Of a stretch of 19,379 bases of DNA, positions 8,150-14,231 are shown in pieces. Source of the stretch: DASVDK01 sp036381125 [NCBI: Thermodesulfobacteriota bacterium] (GTDB lineage Bacteria; DASVDK01); assembly GCA_036381125.1 (NCBI GenBank), contig DASVDK010000127.1:1-19379 (forward strand), read 5' to 3'. Each line of letters begins with the position of its first letter. Positions within the stretch are counted from its first letter, which is position 1. The translations under genes were made by a program, and so were the position numbers. The notes beneath the pieces are model-generated. The model saw only the letters and a list, made by a program, of their open reading frames with translations, did no database searches and had not been told where the DNA came from.

Positions 8150-8292
8150 GTCGGTCCGCGACGTATATCTCTCGCTGAAGCCGCTCCGCCTCTCGTCCCG
8201 GCAATAGCCCGCCTCGGACAAGGCCGACGATGGTGGGCTCGGCCCCGTGGCGCGGGGACCTTCACCGCCCCCGGGTCGTGTCCCGAAGTCCC

Positions 8293-8312
8293 GCCGGATT
8301 ACTGCCCAATCA
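8293..8312 (+). repeat. Left copy of 20-bp perfect inverted repeat
   Basis: gccggattactgcccaatca. Its exact reverse complement occurs at 9412-9431 (20 of 20 bases). A third, direct copy of the 16-nt core with one mismatch occurs at 9393-9408. The left copy lies 18 bp past the stop codon of the minus-strand 83-codon ORF. Confidence 0.9.
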
Positions 8313-8330
8313 AACCGTGCACGCGCCGGC

Positions 8331-8582
8331 TCATCGGAAGCGGAGATCCGGAAGCCGCATGACCTCGAGCCACGTTCCCACGGCGATCACCAGCCGTGTC
8401 CGCCTGTCCCTCGTGAGCAGAACTCGAAGGAGCCTCCGCGGGAGCACGACGACGCTGACGGCCGGCGTCACGACGAAGTGCGCCGCAACCCAGAGCATGC
8501 CGCCGGCATCTCCGCCAAGCCAGGTCATGAGCCCATTGAGCTGCCTGACGGCATCATTCGCACCGGGCGACATGGCAGGCAT
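8331..8582 (-). CDS. Hypothetical small hydrophobic protein (doubtful)
   Basis: 83 codons from ATG 8582 to TGA 8331, not recognised. Residues about 28-47 (GGMLWVAAHFVVTPAVSVVV) and 60-72 are hydrophobic between Arg clusters, so two short membrane segments are conceivable. No Shine-Dalgarno is evident, and an in-frame stop lies about 30 nt before the ATG. Codon third positions are less GC-biased than in neighbouring genes. It could be the surviving 3' end of a gene disrupted by the adjacent IS481 element, or simply a chance ORF in decayed DNA. Confidence 0.25.
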   Translation of the reverse strand: MPAMSPGANDAVRQLNGLMTWLGGDAGGMLWVAAHFVVTPAVSVVVLPRRLLRVLLTRDRRTRLVIAVGTWLEVMRLPDLRFR

Positions 8583-8644
8583 CCATGACGTCGACCCCCG
8601 GAAGTGCAGCTACTCGTTCGGCGCCGGTTGGTCGTGTGCACCCG

Positions 8645-8659
8645 GAGACATGGGTGACA
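8645..8659 (+). repeat. IS end iteron, left outer
   Basis: GAGACATGGGTGACA, an exact inverted match of 9273-9287. A related copy lies 24 nt further in at 8669-8683 (GAGGACATAGGTAAC). Confidence 0.8.
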
Positions 8660-8668
8660 GGTTGTTCT

Positions 8669-8683
8669 GAGGACATAGGTAAC
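8669..8683 (+). repeat. IS end iteron, left inner
   Basis: GAGGACATAGGTAAC. Shares ACAT-GGT-AC with the outer copy, and ten consecutive bases (CATAGGTAAC) with the inverted copy at 9331-9345. Confidence 0.7.
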
Positions 8684-8695
8684 GGTTTCGTGGCG

Positions 8696-9247
8696 CAGCG
8701 CCTGGCTCACGAGCCCCCCGCCCGTTCCACCGCAGGCGCCCCGACCCGTTGATGCGCACCTCTTCGAAGCCCGGGGGATAGACGAAGGGCCGCCCCCACG
8801 GCGGCTCGGGCAGGGGCCGGGGCAGGGCCATGCAGGCGAGCAGGTAGCGGCTGAGGGCGGGGTCCGGCGCCGCCGCCGGCGCGGCCGCGCCAGACCGTTG
8901 CGGTGCAGCAGGAGGAGGGCGACGGTGCTCACCGCCGGGACGACCGTGTCCGGATTGGCGCGCACCGGCGCCTGGCGCAGCTTCGGCGGCCCCCAGCGCG
9001 GCCGCTGGCGCCGCGCCGCGACGATGGCGTCCTCGAGCCCGCGACTCACCGCCCGAGGGCTCATGTGGGGCCGCCGGGACTGGTCGACCAACGGCGCCCA
9101 GGCCAGGGCCCGCGTGAGCTACGTGTCGCCGGTCTTCCGGCTGATACCGAGGCGGCGGCACGCCTCGCTCAGGCTGTGCTCGCCGCGCACATAGGCGTCC
9201 ACGAATCGCTGGCGCTCGTCCATGGGTGTCGTCTCCATCCAGGGCAC
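8696..9247 (-). pseudogene. IS481-family DDE transposase, heavily eroded
   Basis: The start GTG 9247, with GGAGG upstream, opens VPWMETTPMDERQRFV, followed by the helix-turn-helix LSEACRRLGISRKTG, as in IS481-type transposases. Codon 43 is TAG (9119-9121), where the family usually has Trp. The reading frame then continues through SRRPHMSPRA, RWGPPKLR and a poly-Arg block to about 8885. Next, in another frame, come SRYLLACMALPRP (a piece of the rve catalytic core) and the C-terminal motif EEVRINGSGRLRWNG, with a further shift at a six-C run (8714-8719) into LVSQALRHE. Most of the DDE domain is missing. It is certainly inactive. The family call rests on recalled motif order, not a search. Confidence 0.75.
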
Positions 9248-9272
9248 AGCCTCACCTCCGTGCCCCCTCGGG

Positions 9273-9287
9273 TGTCACCCATGTCTC
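9273..9287 (-). repeat. IS end iteron, right inner
   Basis: Plus strand TGTCACCCATGTCTC, the exact reverse complement of 8645-8659. It lies about 25 bp upstream of the transposase start, so it may also have overlapped the transposase promoter region. Confidence 0.8.
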
Positions 9288-9330
9288 TAGATAATCTCGT
9301 CCGTTGCGACCCGGTTCACTCGGTCCCCTC

Positions 9331-9345
9331 TGTTACCTATGCATC
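9331..9345 (-). repeat. IS end iteron, right outer
   Basis: Plus strand TGTTACCTATGCATC. Its complement shares CATAGGTAAC with 8669-8683. The spacing to the inner copy (about 58 nt start to start) is much larger than at the left end (24 nt), suggesting an insertion or a rearranged end. Confidence 0.6.
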
Positions 9346-9392
9346 TAGGATGGACCTCGGCCGGATCCCGGCGATGGCGCGGGCGCGCGCTC

Positions 9393-9427
9393 GATTACTG
9401 CCGAATCAAGATGATTGGGCAGTAATC
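9393..9427. repeat. Strong imperfect palindrome (hairpin) at the right border of the island
   Basis: GATTACTGCCGAATCA (9393-9408) pairs with TGATTGGGCAGTAATC (9412-9427) around a 3-nt loop (aga): a 16-bp stem with one G-G mismatch. There is no T tract after it, so it does not look like a simple rho-independent terminator. Both arms are copies of the core of the left repeat at 8297-8312. Confidence 0.85.
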
Positions 9428-9431
9428 CGGC
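9412..9431 (-). repeat. Right copy of 20-bp perfect inverted repeat
   Basis: tgattgggcagtaatccggc, the exact reverse complement of 8293-8312. The pair encloses 1,139 bp that includes the IS481 remnant. Flanking bases (left ..gtccc, right agggc..) show no target-site duplication. Confidence 0.9.
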
Positions 9432-9535
9432 AGGGCCTCGGCGACTCGGGAACCGACGGGGTCAGGTCTCGACCACGGGTCCGGAACTGGCACCAGCCTC
9501 GCTGCGTGCCGCGCACCGGAACGGAGGAGCAATTC

Positions 9536-10329
9536 GTGCCCGACGCGATGATCCTCGAAGCTCCCTCGATCCTCGGCCTGCGGCCGACCGGCTCGGGGCC
9601 GGCCATGCCGGGCGCGTCGAGCCGCCAGCCTGCGACCCGCGACGCGATCCGGAGACGCGGATGCTGAACCCCCGTGCGATCGCGGCCTACTCGGTCGCGC
9701 TCGGCGACGCCGTGGGCGGCGATTGCAGCATCCTCCTCGGCAACCTGCTGGCCCTGCGGCGGCGCGGGCGCTATGGCCTCCTGTTCCTCGATGGGCACAC
9801 CGATTTCTACCAGCCGGAGGCGGAGCCGAACGGCGAGGCGGCCTCCATGGACCTGGCGCTCGCCACCGGCCGAGGTCCCGCCGTCGTCACCGACCTGGAG
9901 GGGCGACGGCCGCTCCTGCGAGACGACGATGCGGCGGCGTTCGGCTTCCGCGATGCCGACGAGGCGGCGGAGCACGGGAGTCAACCGCTGCCACGAGAGC
10001 TGCGCGGGGTGAGCCTGGCCGAGGTCCGCCGCCTGGGTATCGAGCCCGCGGTGCGCGGAGCGGTGGCGCACCTGACGCGTGGCGGCGGCGCCGGCGGGTT
10101 CTGGATCCACCTCGATGCCGACGTGCTCGACGATGCCGTGATGCCGGCCGTGGACTACCGGATCCCCGGCGGGCTCGGCTGGGGCGAGCTCGAAGGGGTG
10201 CTGCGCGCCGCCATCGGGAGCGGCCGCGCGGTGGGGCTGGACGTCACTGTGTTCAATCCGAACCTCGACCTGGACGGGAGCATCGCCCGAGCCCTCGCGG
10301 AGACGCTCGGGCGAGGACTGACGGCGTGA
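9536..10329 (+). pseudogene. Arginase/agmatinase-family (ureohydrolase) gene, frameshifted and internally deleted
   Basis: GGAGGAG (9523-9529) and GTG 9536 open DAMILEAPSILGLRPT, a normal start for an arginase-like protein. This frame then runs off and stops at TGA 9665-9667. The continuation, GRVEPPACDPRRDPETRMLNPRAIAAYSVALGD, is in another frame to 10329. Metal-site motifs survive: GGDCS (Cys in place of the usual His, as I recall for one subfamily), DGHTDFY and HLDADVLDD, and the C-terminus looks complete (FNPNLDLDG). However, SVALGDAV joins GGDCSILLGN directly, where about a dozen residues forming a core strand are expected. A downstream ORF from ATG 9661 (222 codons) could still be translated, but probably cannot fold. 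Assembly error is an alternative. Confidence 0.75.
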
Positions 10330-10344
10330 GCGGCGGCGCCGCGG

Positions 10345-11205
10345 CTACGCCTTCGGCAGCGCCTGCCGATCCTCGAGGACGGGCCGGAAGAGGTCGCCGC
10401 GCCCCGCGAGGCGGGCCGGGAGGGTGTGGAGCGTGAACGCCCGGGGGTCGAGCCCGGGCGCGACCTCCTCCCACGCGAGGGGAGTCGAGACCGGCGCGCC
10501 CGGCCTGGCGCGCACGCTATAGGGCGCCACGGCCGTCTGCGCGCGCCCGTTGCGCAGCGTGTCGATGTACACGTGGCCGGCCTTGTCGGTGCCGCGGTGC
10601 GACGCGGTGGCGCACCCGGGATGCGAACGGGCGACCTCGGCGGCAACGGCGTCGGCGAAGGCGCGCACGGTGTCGAAGGAGGGGCCGCGCCGGACGGGGA
10701 CGTAGACGTGGAGGCCGCGGCCGCCCGAGGTCTTCGCGTACCCGCGCAGGCCGAGCGAGGCGAGCGCGTCGCGTACCGCGGTCGCCACGGCGGCGAGCTC
10801 GGGCATGCCGACGCCGTTCGGGTCGAGGTCGAAGATCACCCGGTCCGGCGCGTCGACGCGGTCGATCCGGCAGGCCCACGGATGGATCTCGATCGCGCCG
10901 AGGTTGACCAGGTAGGCGAGGCCGCGGCGGGAGCCGCCGACGGCGTAGGTGATGGTCCGGGCCGAGGTCGGCGCGTAGATGCGCGCCCGGCGAAGCCATG
11001 CGGGCGCGTTGGCGGGGACCTGCTTCTGGTGGATGCGCGGCCCCCGGATGCCGTCGGGGTAGCGCTCGAGATTGAGCGGGCGGTCGGCGATGTGCGGCAG
11101 GAGCGCGTCGGCCACGCGCTCGTAGTAGTCGAGCAGGTCGCCCTTGGTGATCCCGTCGTCGGGGAAGAGCGGCTTGTCGACGTGCGTGGCGCGCCAGGCG
11201 GTCAG
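10345..11205 (-). CDS. Stand-alone LigD-type polymerase/primase domain protein
   Basis: Archaeo-eukaryotic primase family, as in the polymerase domain of LigD (NHEJ). It adds nucleotides, often ribonucleotides, at DNA ends. 286 aa if read from the CTG at 11205. Seen: HVDKPLFPDDGITKGDLLDYY (about 8-28), LNLERYPDGI, metal-binding D126-L-D128-P, SGGRGLH (160-166) with the nucleotide-binding His166, and Asp215 before LRNGRAQTAVAPYSVR. There is no ligase or nuclease domain and no Ku in the window. The start is unresolved: no ATG, GTG or TTG lies in frame near the expected N-terminus. CTG 11205-11203 overlaps the clpP stop as CTGA, and the first normal start, GTG 11115, would remove conserved residues. 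It ends 15 bp from the convergent arginase remnant. Confidence 0.88.
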   Translation of the reverse strand: MTAWRATHVDKPLFPDDGITKGDLLDYYERVADALLPHIADRPLNLERYPDGIRGPRIHQKQVPANAPAWLRRARIYAPTSARTITYAVGGSRRGLAYLVNLGAIEIHPWACRIDRVDAPDRVIFDLDPNGVGMPELAAVATAVRDALASLGLRGYAKTSGGRGLHVYVPVRRGPSFDTVRAFADAVAAEVARSHPGCATASHRGTDKAGHVYIDTLRNGRAQTAVAPYSVRARPGAPVSTPLAWEEVAPGLDPRAFTLHTLPARLAGRGDLFRPVLEDRQALPKA

Positions 11206-11933
11206 GGCTCGGAGTCCTCGCCGTCCGGCGGCACGAGCCGCGACGCGTGGGCAGCGACCCGCTTGCGCGTGAACTCGAGCCGCACGCCGCGATCCGCGCC
11301 CCGCGGCGCCACCGAGGCCGCGTCGCGCCGCGGCGAGGCGATGCGCCCCACGATGGCGTCGATGATGCCGTAGGCAAGCGCCTTCTCGGCGTCGAGGTAG
11401 AAGTCGGTGCGCTTGGTGTCGCGGATGATCTGCTTGAGCGGCTGGCCGGAGCGCATGGAGAGGATCCGGTAGATCTGCGCCTGCATGGCCTTCAACCGGT
11501 CGAGGTGCTGGGCGGCCGACGAGGTCGACTGCCATCCGGCCCACTTGGCCGGCTCGTGGATCATGATCCACGAGTGGGGGAAGGCGAAGCGGCGGCCCGG
11601 CGACGCGGCCTGCAGCACCACGGAGCCCATCGAGTAGGCCATGCCCTGGACGTAGATGGACACCTCGATGCCGTCGGCGACGATCTGGGAGATCACGTCG
11701 TAGAGCGCGAGACCGTCGGTGACGTTGCCGCCCGGCGTGTTGAGATAGAGCGTGATCGGGTCGCGGCTCTGGCCGGCGAACGTCCGGAACTGTTCGACCA
11801 CTCGCTTGACCGACTCCTTGTCGATGTCGTCGACGAGGTAGACCTCGCGGCGGCGATCGACCGACTCGCGCCGCAGCAGGTCCTCGACGGCCGTGATCAG
11901 CTCGCGCACCTGCCTCTCGGAGATTCTCGCCAT
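11202..11933 (-). CDS. ClpP-family serine peptidase (ClpP paralogue)
   Basis: 243 aa. The catalytic triad is visible as Ser101 (GMAYSMGSVVLQAA), His126 (HSWIMIHEP) and Asp177 (DTKRTDFYLDAEKALAYGIID), plus the GG of LNTPGGNVTDGLALYD at about 68-69. Usual ClpP is about 195-210 aa; this one has a C-terminal Arg-rich extension of about 45 residues (about 197-243) and lacks the standard N-terminal axial-loop sequence, beginning instead with a predicted helix (ERQVRELITAVEDLLRRE) and EVYLVDDID. The peptidase may use a Clp ATPase from elsewhere; none is encoded here. It is therefore more likely an accessory paralogue than housekeeping ClpP. The start ATG 11933 sits behind a GGGGG tract; a hairpin lies just upstream (11939-11957). 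Confidence 0.9.
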   Translation of the reverse strand: MARISERQVRELITAVEDLLRRESVDRRREVYLVDDIDKESVKRVVEQFRTFAGQSRDPITLYLNTPGGNVTDGLALYDVISQIVADGIEVSIYVQGMAYSMGSVVLQAASPGRRFAFPHSWIMIHEPAKWAGWQSTSSAAQHLDRLKAMQAQIYRILSMRSGQPLKQIIRDTKRTDFYLDAEKALAYGIIDAIVGRIASPRRDAASVAPRGADRGVRLEFTRKRVAAHASRLVPPDGEDSEP

Positions 11934-11938
11934 GGGGC

Positions 11939-11957
11939 CCCCGTTCGAAAAACGGGG
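11939..11957 (-). promoter_or_regulatory. Hairpin immediately upstream of the clpP-like start
   Basis: CCCCGTT and AACGGGG pair over a 5-nt loop, giving a 7-bp stem a few bases before the ATG. On the minus strand the 3' arm includes part of the G-rich tract that would serve as Shine-Dalgarno, so folding could limit initiation. There is no following T tract, so it is not a standard terminator of the upstream gene. Function is inferred only. Confidence 0.4.
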
Positions 11958-11976
11958 CGGAGTCTAGCACAGCCCC

Positions 11977-12888
11977 CTAGCCGCGGGCGAGCCTTTCCGC
12001 ATCACGCGCGGCTCCCACGCGATCCCGCTGGCCGCTTGCTTGCCGACCCGAGCGAACGGTTCGCATCCAGACGGCGAAGCCGGCTTCCGCGCCGAGGATG
12101 AAGACGAGCGCGGAGTAGTAGACCCAGATGAGCAGCAGGACGAGGGCGCCGAGGCTGCCGGACGCGGGGCCGAGCGTGCCCTGCCGCGCGAGGTCGATGT
12201 AGACGCGGAACGCCTGCTTGGCCACCTCGAAGAGCACCGCGGTCACCGTCCCCCCGGCGAGGGCGGGGAGGATCGGGAGGCCTCGCGCGGGCGCGGTCGT
12301 GTAGAGGAGCGTGAACATCAGGACGTTCACGACGAGCGCGCCGCCGAGCGCCACGGTGGGGGCGACCCAGTCGGTGCGCAGCCCGATCGCCCGGAGGACG
12401 TCGACGCCGAACTCCTGCACGACCGCGAAGACGGTGGTGAAGCCGATCGACAGGAGGAAGAAGATCCCGAGCACGAACACCATCACGACGTCGAAGATCT
12501 TGCCCGCGACGAGGCTTCGCGTCTCGGGGACCTCGAAGACGGTGTTCAGGACCGTGCGGATCGACGAGACGACGCCGGTCGACACCCAGATGAGGCCGAG
12601 CAGGCCGATCGCGCCGATCGTGGCGCGGCTCTGCACCACGGCGAGGAGGCTGCCGACGATCTCCTCGCTCGCGAAGGGGAGGAAGCGCTGGATCGCCCCC
12701 ATGACCTCGCGCGTCGCGGTGTCGGACGAGGCCAGCGCGTACCCGACGGCCGCGAACAGGAGGACCAGGAGCGGGATCAGCGTCGTGACGACGCTGAAGG
12801 CCAGACCCGCCGCCATGAAGAAGACGTTGTCGCGGCCGAGCTTGTCGTAGACCCGGGCGAGCGTTTCCACACGCCCGGGGCGACGCAA
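11977..12888 (-). CDS. YihY/BrkB-family inner-membrane protein
   Basis: 303 aa integral membrane protein of the YihY/virulence factor BrkB family (UPF0761). Family members were once linked to ribonuclease BN, but that assignment was withdrawn; the role is not settled. The start has the typical DNVFFMAAGLAFSVVTTLIPLLVL, then GLIWVSTGVVSSIRTVLNTVFEV, and near the end WVYYSALVFILGAEAGFAVW; about six TM helices can be counted. The TTG start at 12888 gives RRPGRVETLARVYDKLGRDN; GTG 12870 is an alternative, and neither has a clear Shine-Dalgarno. It lies 13 nt after the transpeptidase gene, so is probably co-transcribed. Confidence 0.9.
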   Translation of the reverse strand: MRRPGRVETLARVYDKLGRDNVFFMAAGLAFSVVTTLIPLLVLLFAAVGYALASSDTATREVMGAIQRFLPFASEEIVGSLLAVVQSRATIGAIGLLGLIWVSTGVVSSIRTVLNTVFEVPETRSLVAGKIFDVVMVFVLGIFFLLSIGFTTVFAVVQEFGVDVLRAIGLRTDWVAPTVALGGALVVNVLMFTLLYTTAPARGLPILPALAGGTVTAVLFEVAKQAFRVYIDLARQGTLGPASGSLGALVLLLIWVYYSALVFILGAEAGFAVWMRTVRSGRQASGQRDRVGAARDAERLARG

Positions 12889-12901
12889 GACGCAGGCCGG
12901 G

Positions 12902-14185
12902 TCAGCGGCGGGTCTGCCAGAAGGCCTCGAGCGCCTCCCTGGCCGCCCCCGACCCCTTGAGGTACCAGAGGTCGCCGTTGACGAGCAGCGCGGCGACGGC
13001 GACCTCGGGGTCGTCCACCGGCGCGAAGCCGGTGAACCAGTCGTAGTGCCCGCGAGGGTTGTTGCCGTTCAGCGAGCCGGTCTTGCCGGCGATCTCCCCG
13101 CGGCGGGCGGCCCTGGAGTCGCGGAACGCTCGCCGGCTCGTCCCCTGGGTGACCGTGTCGACCATCATCCCGGCCAGGGCGCTTGCCGTCTGCGCCCGCA
13201 TCGTCCGGACGAGCACCTCGGGCCTGGCCTCGTACACCACGCGGCCCTTCGCATCGACCACCGACTCGACGATCCACGGGCGGGGCATGTGGCCCTCGTT
13301 GGCGATGGCCGCGGAGATCAGCGCGGCGTGGAGCGGGCTGATCGTCACCTCGCCGAAGCCGGCTCCCGTCTTGCCGAGGCCGAACGGGTCGTCGGGCACG
13401 CTGGCGCGCGAGACGCCGAGCGGTAGCTCGAAGGGGATCTGGCGGTTGAACGCGAACGCCTCGGCGGCGGCGGCCAGCCGATCGGCCCCGACGCGCTTCA
13501 CCGCCACCTTCGCGAGGACCGGGTTGTTCGAGCGCGCGAGAGCCTGCTCCATGGTCATGACCCATCGCTCGCGGTCGGGGTTGTCCCTCACGTGCTCGGG
13601 GCGGAGGCGTCGCAGGCCACCGCCCACGGTGTAGATCTTCGTTGCCGGGGTCACGGTGCCGGCCTCGAGGCCGGCGGCCGCGGTGACGAGCTTGAAGAGC
13701 GACGCGGCGGGGAACTCGCTCCGCAGCGCGATCACGCCGAGCGCGCGGTCGCGCGCCGTCGAGGCGAGCCCGAGGACGCGGCCGTCGCGCGGGTCGAGCA
13801 TGACGATCGCCCCGGCGATCGGCCGGGCGCGCGCGAGGATCTTCTCGAGGCGCTCCTGGAGGTCGGGGTCGAGCGTGAGGCGGGCCCGGTGGCCGTCGGG
13901 CAGGGCGACGACCGCGGCACCGTCGACGACCTCGATCGCGGCGAGGTCGCTCGGGTCGAGACGGAACTCCGAGGCCGGGTCCGGCGCGGCCTCCACGGCC
14001 GGCGCGGCCGTGCGCGGTTGGCCGAGGAAGGCGCCGCCCGCCCCGGGCCGGTCGTCGCGCATGGTCGCCGCCAGGCCGGCGAGCGCCAGCAGCGCGAGGC
14101 CGAGTCCGGTCACGGCCGAAAGGCGGCGCACGATTCGACGGCGCCGGCCGTACCGCTGGTAGTCGCGCCAGCTACGGAGTCTCAC
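12902..14185 (-). CDS. Penicillin-binding transpeptidase (PbpA/FtsI-like catalytic domain, short form)
   Basis: 427 aa, with an Arg-rich cytoplasmic tail, one TM helix (about 22-40) and then a periplasmic linker. The transpeptidase domain spans about 120-425, with Ser162-L-F-Lys165 (SxxK), Ser219-N-Asn221 (SxN) and Lys368-T-G. It cross-links peptidoglycan as a D,D-transpeptidase. The large dimerisation domain seen before the catalytic domain in FtsI/PBP2 is mostly absent, so this is a trimmed form closer to PbpA-type proteins. A second KTG at 272-274 sits in the family GxG-(V/I)-TPLH region (GKTGAGFGEVTISPLHAAL) and is probably not catalytic. GTG 14185 has GGAGGGGAGAGG directly upstream. It lies between tldD and the YihY-type gene in the same operon. 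Confidence 0.9.
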   Translation of the reverse strand: MRLRSWRDYQRYGRRRRIVRRLSAVTGLGLALLALAGLAATMRDDRPGAGGAFLGQPRTAAPAVEAAPDPASEFRLDPSDLAAIEVVDGAAVVALPDGHRARLTLDPDLQERLEKILARARPIAGAIVMLDPRDGRVLGLASTARDRALGVIALRSEFPAASLFKLVTAAAGLEAGTVTPATKIYTVGGGLRRLRPEHVRDNPDRERWVMTMEQALARSNNPVLAKVAVKRVGADRLAAAAEAFAFNRQIPFELPLGVSRASVPDDPFGLGKTGAGFGEVTISPLHAALISAAIANEGHMPRPWIVESVVDAKGRVVYEARPEVLVRTMRAQTASALAGMMVDTVTQGTSRRAFRDSRAARRGEIAGKTGSLNGNNPRGHYDWFTGFAPVDDPEVAVAALLVNGDLWYLKGSGAAREALEAFWQTRR

Positions 14186-14231
14186 CCTCTCCCCTCCCGC
14201 GATGCTCTCCGGTATGGACGGCCGGCGGCGT

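Larger units (their letters stand above)
8644..9345 (-). mobile_element. Degenerate IS481-family insertion sequence
   Basis: About 0.7 kb, with a wrecked transposase (8696-9247, minus) between paired end repeats. The left end has GAGACATGGGTGACA (8645-8659) and GAGGACATAGGTAAC (8669-8683). The right end has the inverted partners TGTCACCCATGTCTC (9273-9287, exact complement of the first) and TGTTACCTATGCATC (9331-9345, core CATAGGTAAC conserved). Intact family members are about 1.1-1.4 kb, so several hundred bp have been lost. I see no clear target duplication. Exact outer borders are inferred from the repeats. Confidence 0.7.
8150..9535. other. Low-coding, mobile-element-derived island between mrcB and the arginase remnant
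   Basis: About 1.4 kb without an intact recognisable gene. It contains a weak 83-codon ORF (8331-8582, minus), an IS481-type remnant (about 8644-9345), a perfect 20-bp inverted repeat (8293-8312 / 9412-9431) and a hairpin (9393-9427). In 8150-8292 and 9432-9522 I see no gene, clear promoter or terminator; 9523-9529 is a Shine-Dalgarno for the next gene. Third-position GC bias is visibly weaker than in flanking genes, consistent with loss of coding constraint. Confidence 0.7.

Noticed and set aside
9393-9427. Rho-independent terminator
   Set aside because: Strong stem but no T tract on either strand, and the arms are copies of a distant repeat, so a mobile or REP-like origin fits better.
9406-10110. 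Minus-strand 234-codon ORF opposite the arginase remnant
   Set aside because: No motif, while the plus strand retains clear ureohydrolase signatures.
13360-13380. Second catalytic KTG in the transpeptidase (residues 272-274)
   Set aside because: It falls where family members have a GxG-(V/I)-TPLQ segment; the true KTG is at 368-370 in the expected C-terminal context.
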